Positions 21,475-32,931 are shown, counted from the stretch's first letter. The stretch is DNA of 64,000 nucleotides from Megascapheus bottae (GCA_024803745.1 JANJXV010001753.1:1-64000); one strand, 5' to 3'. Numbers and translations are program-made. The notes: generated by a model from the sequence alone, not told the origin.

Positions 21475-21665
21475 TTTTTTTTCCAGTCCTTGGGCTTGAA
21501 CTCAGGGCCTGAGTACTGTCCTTGGACTTTCTCAAGGCTAGCATTCTACCACTTGAGCCACAGCACCATTTCTGGCTTTTTCTATGTAGGTGGTACCAAG
21601 GAATCGAACCTGGGTCTCTGTGCATAATAGCCAAATACTCTACAACTAGGTCACACTCCCAGCCC
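21475..21665 (-). mobile_element. IDL-Geo dimeric SINE, full length
   Basis: Inverted Geo half ('gggcttgaactcagggcc', 'ctaccacttgagccacagc') followed by the inverted ID-like half ('gtggtaccaaggaatcgaac', 'cacactcccagccc'). Both monomers are present. Confidence 0.92.
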
Positions 21666-22131
21666 TTGTCCCTCCCAGCCCTCTTTCTTTTTTTTTTAAT
21701 GCACATTTGTAAAAGAAACTTGGGCTACATCTAATCCAACCATGCCCACTTCTGGGAAAACTTCCACCCCCACCATAAATATATCCCTGTGTCTGTGACA
21801 ATATTGAGGCCAAATGAGTCACTTGAAAAACCTGAGAAGGGTATTCCATGTTCCAAAGACAAGCAAAAATAATAATAATAACAACAACAAACCTAATTAA
21901 GTCCAGAGAGGAGTAGAAATGAGTCAGGCGCATGTTCACATTGGAATGAGTAACAAGAGGAGATGATATGGATAAAGGGAAAAGTTAACCAACCACCCCT
22001 AAGGGGTGACATTTTACAGAGGACGCCCCACCTGCATGGGACTCACTGCACACTGTAACACCTCATTTTTTTCCCCATCATTTTCTGAACTTACTGTGTC
22101 TCTCTTGCCTACATTCGTCTTTGTATCTTTT
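21666..22131. other. Unique sequence with a short AAT/AAC run
   Basis: A short A-rich trinucleotide run is at 21,869-21,890. No gene is seen. Confidence 0.4.
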
Positions 22132-22147
22132 AAGAAGTCCCCTTCTA

Positions 22148-22644
22148 AAATGTAAAGACTTAGAAAAAATCATTATTAAGTGAAGTAAGCCAGACTCAAA
22201 GGAACATAGGCCCAATAGTCTCCCTCATTTGTCATAATCAGTAGAAACCTTGGGCTCTTCTAGCAGAGATTTACAATAGAACAAAATCTAGAGACATTAG
22301 GCCAAATAGTATGACACTAAATGTAAAGACCTCCAGGATAAGGAAACAAAAGTCATATTATGAGTGATTGTTGTCCTTAATGTACTATGTTATCTCTCAT
22401 CTCTTTTGCCATCCCTTGGTTATCTCATATTGTTACAATATTTCACCTTGTTATCTGATATATTTTATATGTGCTTAATTGGTTATTTGAAATTGGATAG
22501 GGAAGGGGGGAAATCAAGATAAGCGGATGAGGGTAGGAGGGAAATGGGGACCATGTCATGAGAAAGGGTATCAATGTTTGTGAAGTTACACACCTTTTAT
22601 CTGGTAAATATAATGTAACCCTTCTATTAATCACAATAAAAAAA
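22148..22644 (+). mobile_element. L1 3' end, young-type, 5' truncated
   Basis: It starts near the end of ORF2 ('aaagacttagaaaaaatcat', 'gtgaagtaagccagactc') and runs through the full 3' UTR to an A tail. A perfect 16-bp target-site duplication (aagaagtccccttcta) lies at 22,132-22,147 and 22,645-22,660, so insertion is fairly recent. Confidence 0.93.
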
Positions 22645-22660
22645 AAGAAGTCCCCTTCTA

Positions 22661-23092
22661 TTGTTTGGGATCCAACTCTTCCTCAGATCCTGACTTTACC
22701 TTTTTTTTTAACCCAGGGGGTCACTTAAGGGATGTATATAAGGAGATGTGATGTCATGTCTAGTGAGTTTGGGGGACTGATGTGGAGTAAGGTTCATCGA
22801 AGACGAAGGAGCATAGATGCTGCACCCAGACAGCAAGAGTGTGCAGGTAGCCTCACAAAGAAGCATCCCTGAGAGAGTCACCTAGCTTCTGGATGCATTG
22901 ACACACAAACACTGACTAAAGGGGGAAGAAAATCAGGGAAAATAAAGGGTGATATCGACAAAGAGTCACTGTACTCTTAACCTGACTTACAGAACTGTAA
23001 CCCCTTTGTACAACTACATAGTAATAGTAATAATAATAATAGCAAATCATAAATGACATAAAATTCAAAAGAAATACAATATTAGGAAATGA
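22661..23092. other. Unique sequence, no gene seen
   Basis: A short AAT run lies at 23,024-23,040. Nothing else is recognised. Confidence 0.35.
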
Positions 23093-23186
23093 AGGGGAAG
23101 AAGAATAGGAAGGGAAGGAAAAGGAGGAGGAGGAGAAGGAAGAGGAGGAGGAGGAGGAGGAGGAGAAGGAGGAGGAGAAGGAAGAG
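23093..23186. repeat. Polypurine GGA/GAA repeat
   Basis: G and A only, mainly GGA and GAA units. The serine-rich minus-strand frames here are repeat artefacts. Confidence 0.92.
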
Positions 23187-23810
23187 GTGATGGTGGTCGT
23201 TGTGGGATAGGGTACATGATTGCAACCATGTTTCCGAAATGCCATCTGTCTCACCTGCTCTCCTCCGGTGCCATGCCACTGGGTATGAGCTTTGGCGTTG
23301 TATGTCTAAACACTACCCAGTCATCTTTCACTGAGTCAGGCTTTGTTCAGCTGACATAGGATGATGAAGGCCTAGAAACACACAGATAACTGAGAAAATA
23401 CCCCTCCACCTGGGAGTTCCCAGCTGAGCAGCAAAGATGAATAATGGAAATCCAATGTAAAGAGTGATTTAACTGAGGCATCTTCACAAGGCTGTATTGG
23501 CAGAGAAACAAATTACCTATTGATTTTCTTATTTTTTTTCTAGGAGGGAAGCTACACCCTCCCTAATCTAAACACTTTTTTCTGGGTGGACATGAGTTCT
23601 AGCGTGTGGCTGAGTTCCCATTCCCCGAACTGGTGCATTCCTTCAGATGACAATGCGGGGGCCACATCACCACCAGAAAAGAACAGGACTCTGGACGACG
23701 GAGGCCCACACAGCGAGTTACAGCTGCCTCTGACATCTTAGACTTACAAGACTCTCTGGGAGTCTTAAATTTGTCCAGGAGAAAGAACTCCAGAAGGTAA
23801 AATATGATCA
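23187..23810. other. Unique sequence, no supported gene
   Basis: No repeat family or consistent exon was recognised. Confidence 0.35.
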
Positions 23811-23814
23811 TGAT

Positions 23815-24330
23815 TAACAACTTTTTCATAGACTTCACTTTTCAGAACACTTGGAGATTTACAGAAAAATCTGAGAAGACAGAAGAAATGTCCCCACATG
23901 CCCTCTTCCTACTACCTCTTATTGTTAACATCCTAGATTCCTTTCACACATTTATTACCATACACAAACCAATAATGAGATGGCATTATTAACCCAAGTT
24001 CACAGTCCATTTTGCTTTCTTTGATTTTTTTCAACTGACCTGCCACTTATAATCCTATCCCAGGATATCCTGCTCCCTTAGGCTCCTGTTGGCTGTGACC
24101 TGTGACAGGTTCTCCAACTCTCCTTGTTTCTATTGGCCTTCAAAGGGATCACTGAACCAGAAGTACATGGAAGGAGCTGGTGGCTTCACCCCTCCCTCTC
24201 CTGGGCAGTAGTCTCTATGGAAGGAGTCCTCTCTTCCCCCCTCAATATTCATAGGACCCATTTTTATCGAAATGACTCATGGATATTCACTTTATACTTT
24301 ACAATATTATCCAACATATCTTTATTGTTC
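23815..24330 (+). mobile_element. Ancient interspersed repeat, probably old L1 3' region
   Basis: The phrases 'ggagatttacagaaaaatct', 'cccttaggctcctgttggct' and 'catggatattcactttatac' occur in the order I recall from an abundant old mammalian repeat with an L1-type 3' UTR. The family assignment is uncertain. Confidence 0.45.
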
Positions 24331-24378
24331 AAAGGGAACAATGAGCCATAAAGAGTTCATTCAGTTCATCTCCTTGTC

Positions 24379-24382
<4 letters not shown>

Positions 24383-24431
<49 letters not shown>
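24383..24431. repeat. (CA)n microsatellite
   Basis: About 24 uninterrupted AC units. Confidence 0.96.
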
Positions 24432-24432
<1 letters not shown>

Positions 24433-25929
24433 CCTTTGGAGGGACCAGAGTGTAAGAATGACGTTTCGCCTATATCCAGTATGTGAGCTCAAGCTGATTG
24501 CCTCAGATACCCCCAGTCTTTAAGTACTGGAAGGAGTACAACCTCATGTGAACCCACTTGCTAAAACACAAATGTTGGAGATATGAAGAAAGAGAGATAG
24601 ACAGAGAAAGAGATGGAAAGAGGAGAGACAGCAGACTGAAAGAGCTTCTACTGTGCCAAAGTAGTGGCAGCCACTTTATTGTATCATCCAGCTTCTGTCC
24701 TTCACACCCTCCCACCCCAACTCAAGATGGACAGACAAGAGGAAAAGCTTGATAAGGAAAAAGCAACAACAATCCACAGGCCAGTTCAGCCAGCCAGCTT
24801 AGGCACTGCCTCCTAGCTGGAAGTTATAGAAAGCCAAGACACAGTACAGACACACTGACATTTTCTGAAGTCTGAAATGGAGAAGGGTGGGGCGGGGTGT
24901 TCTATTTGGGAACCTGAGCATGTCTCCTCAGATTCCCTTCCATTCGATTGTATACGTTCATTCCACTGGCTGAAGATCAAGCCCCCAGCTCCACACTCTC
25001 CCTCCTACAATCTCCAGCACAGTTCCCTCTGCGTCCCCTTCTGGCCCAGCAAATTACAAAGACAACTTCCAGTAGCAGGTGGCTACTGGACACATGGCTG
25101 GGTAAAGTCCAGAGCAGAAACAAAAACAGAAACCCAATCTCCTCTGAAAGCTCCACAGTAAACAGAACTCTCATCCAAAGGCGGCCTCCTAGATGCCCAG
25201 CAGCCATTGCTAGGCTGATTCCTCTTCCCCAATAAAGCAGTGCCTGGAATGACAAGGTAAAGGACTGACTTCCTATCCCCATCAGGCTGGGTATCAAACG
25301 CCTTCCCTCCTCCAGGTCACCCCACCTTCCCAAAGGCTCGGCTTGCTCTCCATCGGTTAGAAGACCACAAGGCCTTGCACAATACAATTCAATTTTAGCA
25401 ATGGTTCCACCTCCACTGAGAAGTGGGCGGAGTCTCAGTGTGAGGGCAGCCTTTCTTTATGGCCTCCACTTTAGAAAAATGACAACATTATCCTTTAGAT
25501 TTCTTAAGGAAAGAAAACAGAGCCAAAGTAGGCTGCAGCATCCAGCTGGGGTCTAAGACCTTGTTCATAATACCCGAGGAACTTCAAAACCTTACGCAAG
25601 GACAATGCCTAGTATAACATGCCCATTGATAGCGAAGAAGCCCAAGAAAACTAGGCCATGGGTATAAGGAGAGGCAAAAATAGTGATACATGGGCGGAGA
25701 GACACACACCCGAGAGCTTTTCCTTCCTACTTTAAGAACAGAATTGAATGGGAGCGGTGGCTTTCAGTGGGACGTCAAAACTGCCTCACAACTCTGGCAG
25801 GAGCTAACTTTGTTTTCTAAATTTAAAGACATTGCAGTTTCTATAATTCGTCTCCAATGAAACTATACTTTTTTTTTCTTTTTTAGTACTGGCATTGTTT
25901 CTAACTCACTGTATAGACACAGTCTTTTT
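24432..25929. other. Unique sequence, no supported gene
   Basis: A 136-codon minus-strand frame (24,977-25,387) and overlapping plus-strand frames occur in a locally GC-richer part. None shows a domain or a coherent splice pattern. A short GA-rich patch lies at 24,590-24,630. Confidence 0.3.
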
Positions 25930-26045
25930 CCAGAATGTTCAGTTTACTCATCTGTAAACTGGGAACACTCTACATAATGCCTGAAAGATTTGGGTAGGGC
26001 TGCTGTGAAAAGCCAAATGATCCAGGACAAAGCAGAGGCCATTCC
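25930..26045 (+). mobile_element. MIR SINE (ancient)
   Basis: Words 'cagtttactcatctgtaaac' and 'gggtagggctgctgtgaa' match the MIR 3' part in order. Confidence 0.55.
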
Positions 26046-26118
26046 TGTCTTCTGAAATGAACAGATACCAGAGAGAATGAAGTTCATGTAGGCATACAAT
26101 GGAATATAGATTGAGTTT

Positions 26119-26122
<4 letters not shown>

Positions 26123-26164
<42 letters not shown>
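26123..26164. repeat. (CA)n microsatellite
   Basis: About 21 AC units. Confidence 0.95.
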
Positions 26165-26169
<5 letters not shown>

Positions 26170-26555
26170 AAATCCCACAGTGACTGACAACTCACAAAGT
26201 TTCCAATTCTTCCTGACTAGCATACTTCCCAGAAAACAGCAGTCATTTCAAAGACAAAGGGGTAAGGCCATTTTCAAGGTCATCAGTCAAGGTTAAAGAG
26301 CATCCTGATCCTTGGGCTGTATTTCTCTCTCTAACCCTCTCTCTCCCCCTTGGATCATGACTCATTAGCATGAGTGTGTCAGAGTGTCTTGTAGCAGGAA
26401 AAAAGCAGATCTAAATGAGTTCTTTTCTAACAGAAGCAGCCATGTATAAAGATGGCACTGATCAATCATTCACTCGATAAAATATCTACTTGAACTGGTC
26501 ATACGTTATCCTCTAGGCACTGAAAATACAACAGTGGGCAAAGACACTCACAGCT
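26170..26555. other. Unique sequence, no gene seen
   Basis: No repeat or exon signal recognised. Confidence 0.35.
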
Positions 26556-26559
26556 ATAG

Positions 26560-26690
26560 GCTGGATGCTGTGACTCATGCCTGTAATTTCCAGGAATGAG
26601 TAGATTTTCATGACCTCTGGGGTGTTGTGATCAGTAAGATTCCCTTTTGAGGACAGCCCAGGCAAAAAAATTGCAAGACCCTAGGTCAAC
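26560..26690 (+). mobile_element. B1-like SINE, diverged
   Basis: Head 'ggctggatgctgtgactcat' and 'gcctgtaattt', followed by 'gaggacagcccaggcaaaaa'. Confidence 0.55.
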
Positions 26691-26694
26691 GAAC

Positions 26695-26822
26695 AAACTG
26701 GGCATAGTGGCTGATATATGCCATTGGGCAGCATAGATAGGAGACTCGCCATCTAATTCAAGGCTGGGCAGAAACATGAGACTCTAGTCATAAAAATTAC
26801 ATTCATACCTGTAAAAAAAAAA
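26695..26822 (+). mobile_element. B1-like SINE, diverged
   Basis: Starts 'actgggcatagtggctgata', then 'ttcaaggctgggcagaaaca', ending in an A run. It lies in tandem with the preceding copy. Confidence 0.5.
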
Positions 26823-27489
26823 GAATCACTTCCAGCTTGGAGAAAAAAGATAAAAACTTTTTAAAGGCAATGATGCCACATTATTACAAGCTTCGGGATG
26901 GGGCAGAGGGGACAAGCCCAAGGTGCTGTGATAATCAGGAAAGGCTCTTCAGTGGTGACTTTGGCCTCTACCCCCACTGGATACTGGCTGATGCTTCGAG
27001 CCAAAGGCAATGAGAAAGTGTTCCAGACATTGCAGGGCATTTATTCCCTGGAAAGACTCAATCCTGCCTTCATTTGAGCCATCATGGTAAAAGGTCAAAT
27101 CCCATTGTGCACAGGTAGAGATACAAATGAGGGTCCCTCTCCCGAGCCTCAGCTTTTTCTATTCCAGCCAATGCATCCTGTACATCAGTTCTGCCTCTAA
27201 ATGACTCCAGTGTTGACTCAGAAAAAAAATAAAATAAAATGAAATGAAACTTTCAGAACAGATGTCCCTTCTCCAATCTCTCCAGTTTTCTCAGACATTA
27301 AATCAAGGATGATTTTTTTCTTCCTTTCTTTTTTTTTTCCTGTCTCTCCCCACCCCCACAGTGGAGGCAAAAAGAGAGATACAATTGGATGCAGTCTCAT
27401 CCAAACCAGCAGTGGGGTGCTGGCTGTCAAAACAACCACCATCCTGGTGGATCTCTGCCCAGTTCTAGGGGTCACTGCAATGGATTGGG
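26823..27489. other. Unique sequence, no supported gene
   Basis: A/T-rich low-complexity patches occur at 27,224-27,250 and 27,316-27,340. No gene signal. Confidence 0.35.
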
Positions 27490-27910
27490 TGATTTGACAT
27501 TTCCTCCTAAGATGTGCATTTATTTTAAAATCCCCTTATTCCCCTCCTAGCTCCCCCCATGCCCTAATTTTGCTTTGCGATGAAATCCACAGATGTATTT
27601 AGGAAGGAGAGAGGGAACAGCAGCTCGTTCCACGCAGCAGAAACACGATGGGGACAATTTCCTTCGTTCCCTCTTTGTGTAACAGTGAGGCGGCTATGGA
27701 GTTTGTCTTCCCTCACTCCAATTACCCTGCCAGACAAAGATAGTTTTCTGTAGAAGCGTCCTGAGCATGTAATTTTATTACCTTAGCACTGATTTTAACA
27801 TAATTCATGTAATTTCTTGTGCGGAAGCAAAGTTACCTTTCTAAACACCTGGCAAAATGAGAGCTGATGGATTTTTCTTAAACTCCCACTAACTCTCCCC
27901 TCCCTGTAGA
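27490..27910. promoter_or_regulatory. Possible conserved non-coding element
   Basis: A repeat-free stretch with no long open frame but dense in homeobox-type words (taattttatt, taattcatgtaat) and balanced base use, unlike the repeats around it. This texture is typical of conserved enhancers. It is an impression from base composition, not a measured result. Confidence 0.2.
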
Positions 27911-28320
27911 AGTTTCTGCTAAAAGAAGAAACATGAAGAGGTGCTTTGCTCCTATGGCCTCCCTAGACACAGAAAAGGGCTGGCAGTGCCTTCCTTGCTT
28001 GATTTTCTCTGACGCCCCATGTCACACACAGCCGTCCTATGAAGGTATAAGAGGCCAAGCCTCCTACACAAGTGACAGCGAGAGTGGGGACACTCATATA
28101 GGGCCATCTCATATGCATTACTGGGTGCTTAGTAACCTCATCAACATCCCCCACCCCAATCTCTCTACCCATTCAACCCCAAACTCCAATTAACTTTATT
28201 TATTATCAAATGAAACAAACAGAGAGTTCTATACTTTAGTCCCTCGGGTGGCTCTAGTCTATTCCCAGGACCCAAATAGGAGGCAGAAGAAAAAGTAACT
28301 TCATTCTGTGTGTAAATGGA
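27911..28320. other. Unique sequence, no supported gene
   Basis: Overlapping frames on both strands (27,933-28,193) lack recognisable features. Confidence 0.3.
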
Positions 28321-28327
28321 GTTCATG

Positions 28328-28556
28328 AGCCTGGCACCGGTGTCTCACTCCTAGAAATCTAGCTATTCTGGACTCTGAGATCTGAGGTTCATGGTTTGAT
28401 GCCAGCCCAGGAAAGACAAATACAAGGACTTTTATCTCCAATTAACCATCAAAAAGCTGGAAGGTGGTGTGGCTCAAGTGATACAGTGTCATCACTGAAT
28501 GAAAAAGCCAAGTAAGAGCACAAGGCCCCGAGCTTAAGCACAAACACTGGAAGATA
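28328..28556 (+). mobile_element. B1-headed SINE with Geo right half, diverged
   Basis: Diverged head, linker 'cttttatctccaattaacca', Geo words 'gtggctcaagtgata' and 'aaggccccgagcttaagc'. Confidence 0.75.
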
Positions 28557-28712
28557 GGCAGACCAGCAAGACAGGAAGGAAGGGAGGGAGGAGGGAGGGA
28601 GGGAAGAGGAGAGGAGAGAGGAGGGGAGGGGAAGGGGAAAGGAAAAGGGAAAGGGAAAGGAAAGGAAAGAGGAAGGGGAAGGAGAAAGGGAAGGAAAGAA
28701 AAGAGAAGAATT
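28557..28712. repeat. Polypurine GGGA/GGAAA repeat at SINE tail
   Basis: About 155 bases of mostly G and A beginning right after the SINE, probably grown from its A-rich tail. Confidence 0.9.
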
Positions 28713-28864
28713 CATAGCCAATCAAAAGTCTCAAAGGAGTGACCTGAGACGATCTAAAAGGTAATTTACCATCATTTCTCTCACAACCACATCCTGCAAT
28801 TTTCCTCTAGCACCAATAGTTCCATCTGCACAGCAGAGAGCCATAATTAAACATTCCTTTCTCA

Positions 28865-29050
28865 TTTATTCAGCAAGTGCTTGTAGACTGCTCCACACCA
28901 AGCCCCAGGGGTCAGCATTTGGAGGCAGCAACTCCTTTGATTCTCATTACAATGGTGTGGGACAGGGGGCGGGAGCCCATTTCACAGATGACAGCCCAGA
29001 GGCCTTGAGTGGAAGCCAATGGAGAGCACACGGGAATACAAACTAGGCCA
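28865..29050 (-). mobile_element. MIR-family SINE (ancient)
   Basis: Forward strand shows the inverted MIR order: 'ttattcagcaagtgcttgta', 'ttctcattacaatg', 'ccatttcacagatgacagcc'. Confidence 0.55.
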
Positions 29051-29489
29051 TTTACTTCCCTTGTTGGGGAGGGGGTCTTAATTAGAAGATGATAGTGGGA
29101 ATGTATAGCTCCTGGCTCCATCATTCAGCAGCGGGTAGACTTGGGCAGGTGGCCTGGTGTTTGTCAGTGCCAATCTAGTTAGTTTTAGCAGGGAGTTGGA
29201 AATGATTTCTTGTGGAAGAATAGCAGTGAGGACAAAACCCCCCACTGGATGTAGCACCCCTGCATCTCCAGTTCCAGAAGTAAGTCACCATGACACTGAG
29301 ACACAAATGACAAGAGGATGAACATCTGATTCTGGGCCACCATCTTGTCTGGCTAGGATGACTGTACCAGCCTCCTGAATAGTCTTTCTGCTTTTTTTCC
29401 CCTCATTGCCTGTGGCAGGTTCTTTGCAAAGATGTCTGTAATTATTCCCGTCTCTGGATCACACCCAGGCTGTGCAGTTTGGCAGTATC
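29051..29489. other. Unique sequence, no gene seen
   Basis: No repeat or exon signal recognised. Confidence 0.3.
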
Positions 29490-29670
29490 TCCCCTTAGGA
29501 AGTAGAGTCTATTTATCCACCTCTTGAGTTCAGTTTGGCTTCCATGGTTGCCTTGGCCCAAAAGAATCAAGTAGACATGACAGTGTGCCAATGCTGAGGC
29601 CGGGCTTCACGAGCATTCCTGCATCTCTGCTCTCTGTATGCCTTGCTCAGGTTCAACTCAGTGAGCGCTG
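29490..29670 (+). mobile_element. Possible ancient interspersed repeat, family unassigned
   Basis: Phrases such as 'ccttggcccaaaagaatcaa' and 'gacatgacagtgtgccaatg' recall a common old mammalian repeat. The match is from memory of the pattern and is weak. Confidence 0.3.
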
Positions 29671-29799
29671 AAGAGCTCGTGGCTCAGAACAGAATCAGTG
29701 AAGGACTCGGCCAAAGGAACAAAGCTAAACCGCCCGACCCCATCCCAGAGGGTTCCATACGTTGGCTCCCGACACAGCGCTGCTCAGACATGGCAGTGG

Positions 29800-30140
29800 G
29801 AGAATGAGGGAGGGGGAGATGATTAGACCCATTCATTATTGGAACCCTAAGTTCCTGGCACTATTTGGAGGTGGTAGTGATTAAGTTGACAGTGCCTGGA
29901 TGAGGAAGTGCCTGCCTCTGAAGGGTGTTCTGCATGGCCCCTTCCCGTCCCTCTCTCTGCCTCCTGGCTTTCACAAGGTGAGCAATTCTGGGCTCCAACA
30001 CTCAACCCCACCCTGGGCCCTCAGCCATGAAGCCAAGCTATCCCTGACTGAATCCTCTGCAAGTATAAGCAAAAATAAAATGTTTCCTCACCGAAAATGG
30101 CTCCTTCTGGGTCTTCACCATACTACTGGAAAAGTCTGAC
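29800..30140 (+). mobile_element. ERVL-MaLR-type LTR (MLT/MT-like)
   Basis: Typical MaLR landmarks in order: 'tatttggaggtggtagtgat', 'ctctctctgcctcctggctt', 'caaggtgagcaa', 'gactgaatcctctgcaagta' and the polyadenylation signal in 'aaataaaatgtttcctc'. It is a non-autonomous LTR with no coding part. Confidence 0.6.
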
Positions 30141-30292
30141 TAGCCAGAACACAGAGAACAAAGCAAGAGCAAACAAAGGCAATTATTATTTTTACTGGCT
30201 CGGTTCTGTAGTGGCTTTGGGCTCTCAACCCATAGCTGACCCAATCCTCTCCAAACTCCACAGGCAGCGTGAGAGTTTGTAAATCCTCCTAT

Positions 30293-30370
30293 GGATTTGA
30301 GGTGCTTGCCTAGCGTGTGAGGAGACCCACCCTCCCCAGGTTCCATCCCCAGCACCACAAAATAATACAT
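30293..30370 (+). mobile_element. ID SINE fragment
   Basis: Reads 'ggtgcttgcctagcgtgtga' and 'ggttccatccccagcaccac', closer to the classical rodent ID monomer than to IDL-Geo. Confidence 0.65.
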
Positions 30371-30836
30371 GAATATGTAGATTAATAACTGTGTATACAT
30401 TTGCATAGATATCTACAGACGAGTTGGAGAGCCTCCCTTCTCTGATTACAGTGCTCTAAGGAGAGCATACTCGTCTTGTTTAGAAGACAATTCAATGATG
30501 ATAACTCACTTTTTGCATGATGGAGCCCTGGGCTACTTTTCTGAGTTCATCACTCAAAAAATCTCCCAACAGCTTGCCATTCTCTGACCACGTTGCCATT
30601 TCTTTCATCCCTATGCAGGCCCTTAGTATAGCCCTTACTGCATGCTCGCTCTCTCTCTCTCCTCCCCCCCTTCTCTGAAGACTCCTTTCCCCTGAGTGCA
30701 AATGGCTGCCTCCTCTTCCTGATTGAAGTCTTGGCTCTGGTGGTCACTCCACAGTGGGTCTCCCAGGTCCCCCATGGTCATAGGCATTGTCTGTACTCTA
30801 CTCAATTCATTCTATTAAAATAACAATGCTTATCAG
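30371..30836. other. Unique sequence, no gene seen
   Basis: A short CT-rich patch lies at about 30,648-30,672. No other signal. Confidence 0.35.
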
Positions 30837-30837
30837 A

Positions 30838-31058
30838 GCTGGGCGTCAGGGGCTCACACCCATAATCCTTACTGCTCAAGAGGCTGAAATCTGAGAATCA
30901 TGGCTCGAAACTAAGTCGGGTCAGAAAAGTCCAAGAGACTCTTATCTTCGATGGAGCGACAAAACACCAGAAGCAGAGCTGTGGCTCAAGTGGTAGAGTG
31001 TCAGTCCTGAACAAAAGAGCAAAGAGAGAGTCCCCAAGTCCTGAGTTCAAGCCCTAGG
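30838..31058 (+). mobile_element. B1-headed SINE with Geo right half
   Basis: Head 'gagctgggcgtcaggggctc', 'aaaagtccaagagactctta', Geo words 'gtggctcaagtggtagagtg' and 'cctgagttcaagccct'. Confidence 0.85.
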
Positions 31059-31077
31059 ACACAGACACACAGACACA

Positions 31078-31131
<54 letters not shown>
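31059..31131. repeat. (CA)n microsatellite at SINE tail
   Basis: CA units with early CAGA variants follow directly on the SINE end. Confidence 0.95.
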
Positions 31132-31136
<5 letters not shown>

Positions 31137-31324
31137 TATAAATATAACTTCATTGGTATCTGAAAAGATCACTACAGCACCAAATGGAGAAGACATTCTC
31201 TGAGGACAGGAACTGTATCTCCCATATCCACTACCAGACCCCTAGTATCAGTCCAGGAGCCCACCAACAATTAAGTAATTGATAGGTGACCTCAGGAAGG
31301 CAAGAGGGCCCTTTGGTCCAGACA

Positions 31325-31432
31325 GATCTCCAATTTTCTAACCCTCTCTCTCCTTCCCCATTTCTGTCTCCCTCCCTTAATCCCTCCTTCGCTCCCTCCC
31401 TCCCTCCTTCTCTCTCTCCTTCTCTCACCCAC
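31325..31432. repeat. Polypyrimidine CCCT/CTT-rich tract
   Basis: Mostly C and T over about 100 bases. Open frames here are repeat artefacts. Confidence 0.85.
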
Positions 31433-32408
31433 CCCCAAACCCGAGTAGCTTGTGAAAAATATAGCAAGAATTATGTCCTATGACTGCCAGATGTGCAGCC
31501 CAAGAAGGAAGTGGAATTAAACCTGAAAATCACATCAACAGGCAAAGCCATGCTGTGAGGCCCTATTAAAGCCACAGCGAGCAGACTGCTGTTGTCTCCC
31601 CATCTCATCAACAGATGATGAAGGAAAAGGGAAAAAATATCAACCCCCCTCTTTGTGGGGGGGTCTTCCTGGGGTGGGGGTGGAGAAGGGATGATGACTC
31701 CCCTCGATCTCTCAGTTCCATGTGTGACGTCCTTACAGGCACAAAGGAAAACCGTCTCAAATCTTGTCTGTCCTAAGAGGCTGGGGGTACCTGCTTTAAT
31801 GAACTACTTTTGTGGACAAGTTGCCCCCCATGGGCCTCTGCTCAGCTCCCCACTCCTGTCTCCCCAGCAGAGAAAGAAATGGATGCCTTATGTTCTTCAT
31901 CTAGTTTTGGCTCAGCCTCACAGAACCAAATCAGCCTTGTAAATGAAACTAGGGGAGACCCCGCCTTTACTGCTGGGGTCACAGGAAGGCCACAGAGACA
32001 TCTTGCTGGACCTACATGGTCGCATTCATTTGAATGAGTGACAATATATGAACGTAAGGGATTTTATACTAAAATAAAGTACCTATGTCCAGTTTCTCCT
32101 AGAAAAACCAGTCATCATGGAGCCCACATTCCCCCAGCCCCAAACGCTGCCACTGTTGATGAAGATTAAATGTCTGGACTTCATCTCAGCTCACTTCACA
32201 TAATGTCACTTCTATACCTCATAGACACTGAGTCTGCAGCCTTTCTTACACCTACATTTACAAACACACTTGTTCACAGAGTAGTGAAAGGAACAGACAT
32301 CAACTCTTGGTGGTCAAACCCGCTGCAGGCCATGAACAGCCATCTTTGCTAGATAGTCATCTTGAACTGAAGAGAAGAGCCAAGATTTTTCTGTAGCCTT
32401 CACCTGGA
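31433..32408. other. Unique sequence, no supported gene
   Basis: Frames at 31,655-32,037 show no domain. No repeat family was recognised. Confidence 0.3.
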
Positions 32409-32931
32409 GTGAGGAGGAGGAGGAGGAGGAGGAGAAGGAGGAGGAGGAGGAGGAAGAGAAGAACAAGAAGAAGAGCAGGAAGGAGAGGAAGGGAAGGAAG
32501 AGAATGAAGAGAAGAACCAGAAGAAGAAGAGGAGGAGGAAGAGGAAGAGAATGAGGAATGATGAAGAGAAGAACAAGAAGAAGAGGAGGAAAGGAAGAGA
32601 ATGGGGAGGATGAAGAGAAGAACAAGAAGAAGAGGAAGAGGAAGAGGAAAGGAATGAGGAGGATGAAGAACAAGAAGAAGAGGAGGAGGAAGAAGAAGGG
32701 GAGGAGGAGAATGAAGAGAAGAACAAGAAGAGGAGGAGAAGAAGAGAATGAGAAGGACAAAGAGAAGAGCAAGAAGAAGAGGAGGAGGAAGAGGAGGAGA
32801 ATGAGGAGGAGGTGGAGGAGGAGGAGGAGGAGGAGGAGGAGGAGGGGGAGGAGGAGGAGGAGGAAGAGGAGGAGGAGGAAGGAAAAGAAAAGGAGGAAGA
32901 GGAGAAGGAGGAGGAGGAAGATGACATTCTC
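32409..32931. repeat. Long polypurine tract, GAG/GAA-rich
   Basis: Over 500 bases of nearly pure purine on the forward strand, built from GAG and GAA units with 'gaagagaagaacaagaagaa' variants repeated several times. It produces long frames in several readings (Glu/Lys/Arg on plus; Ser, Leu or Pro runs on minus). These are not genes. It may be able to form triplex DNA. Confidence 0.95.

Noticed and set aside
24977..25387. A 136-codon minus-strand frame overlapping plus-strand frames
   Set aside because: Locally GC-rich DNA keeps several frames open on both strands; no frame is favoured by motif, start or splice sites.
21293..31131. Regularly occurring CA repeats considered as a repeat array of CRISPR type
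   Set aside because: They are ordinary microsatellites kilobases apart, without unique spacers or associated genes; the genome is eukaryotic.
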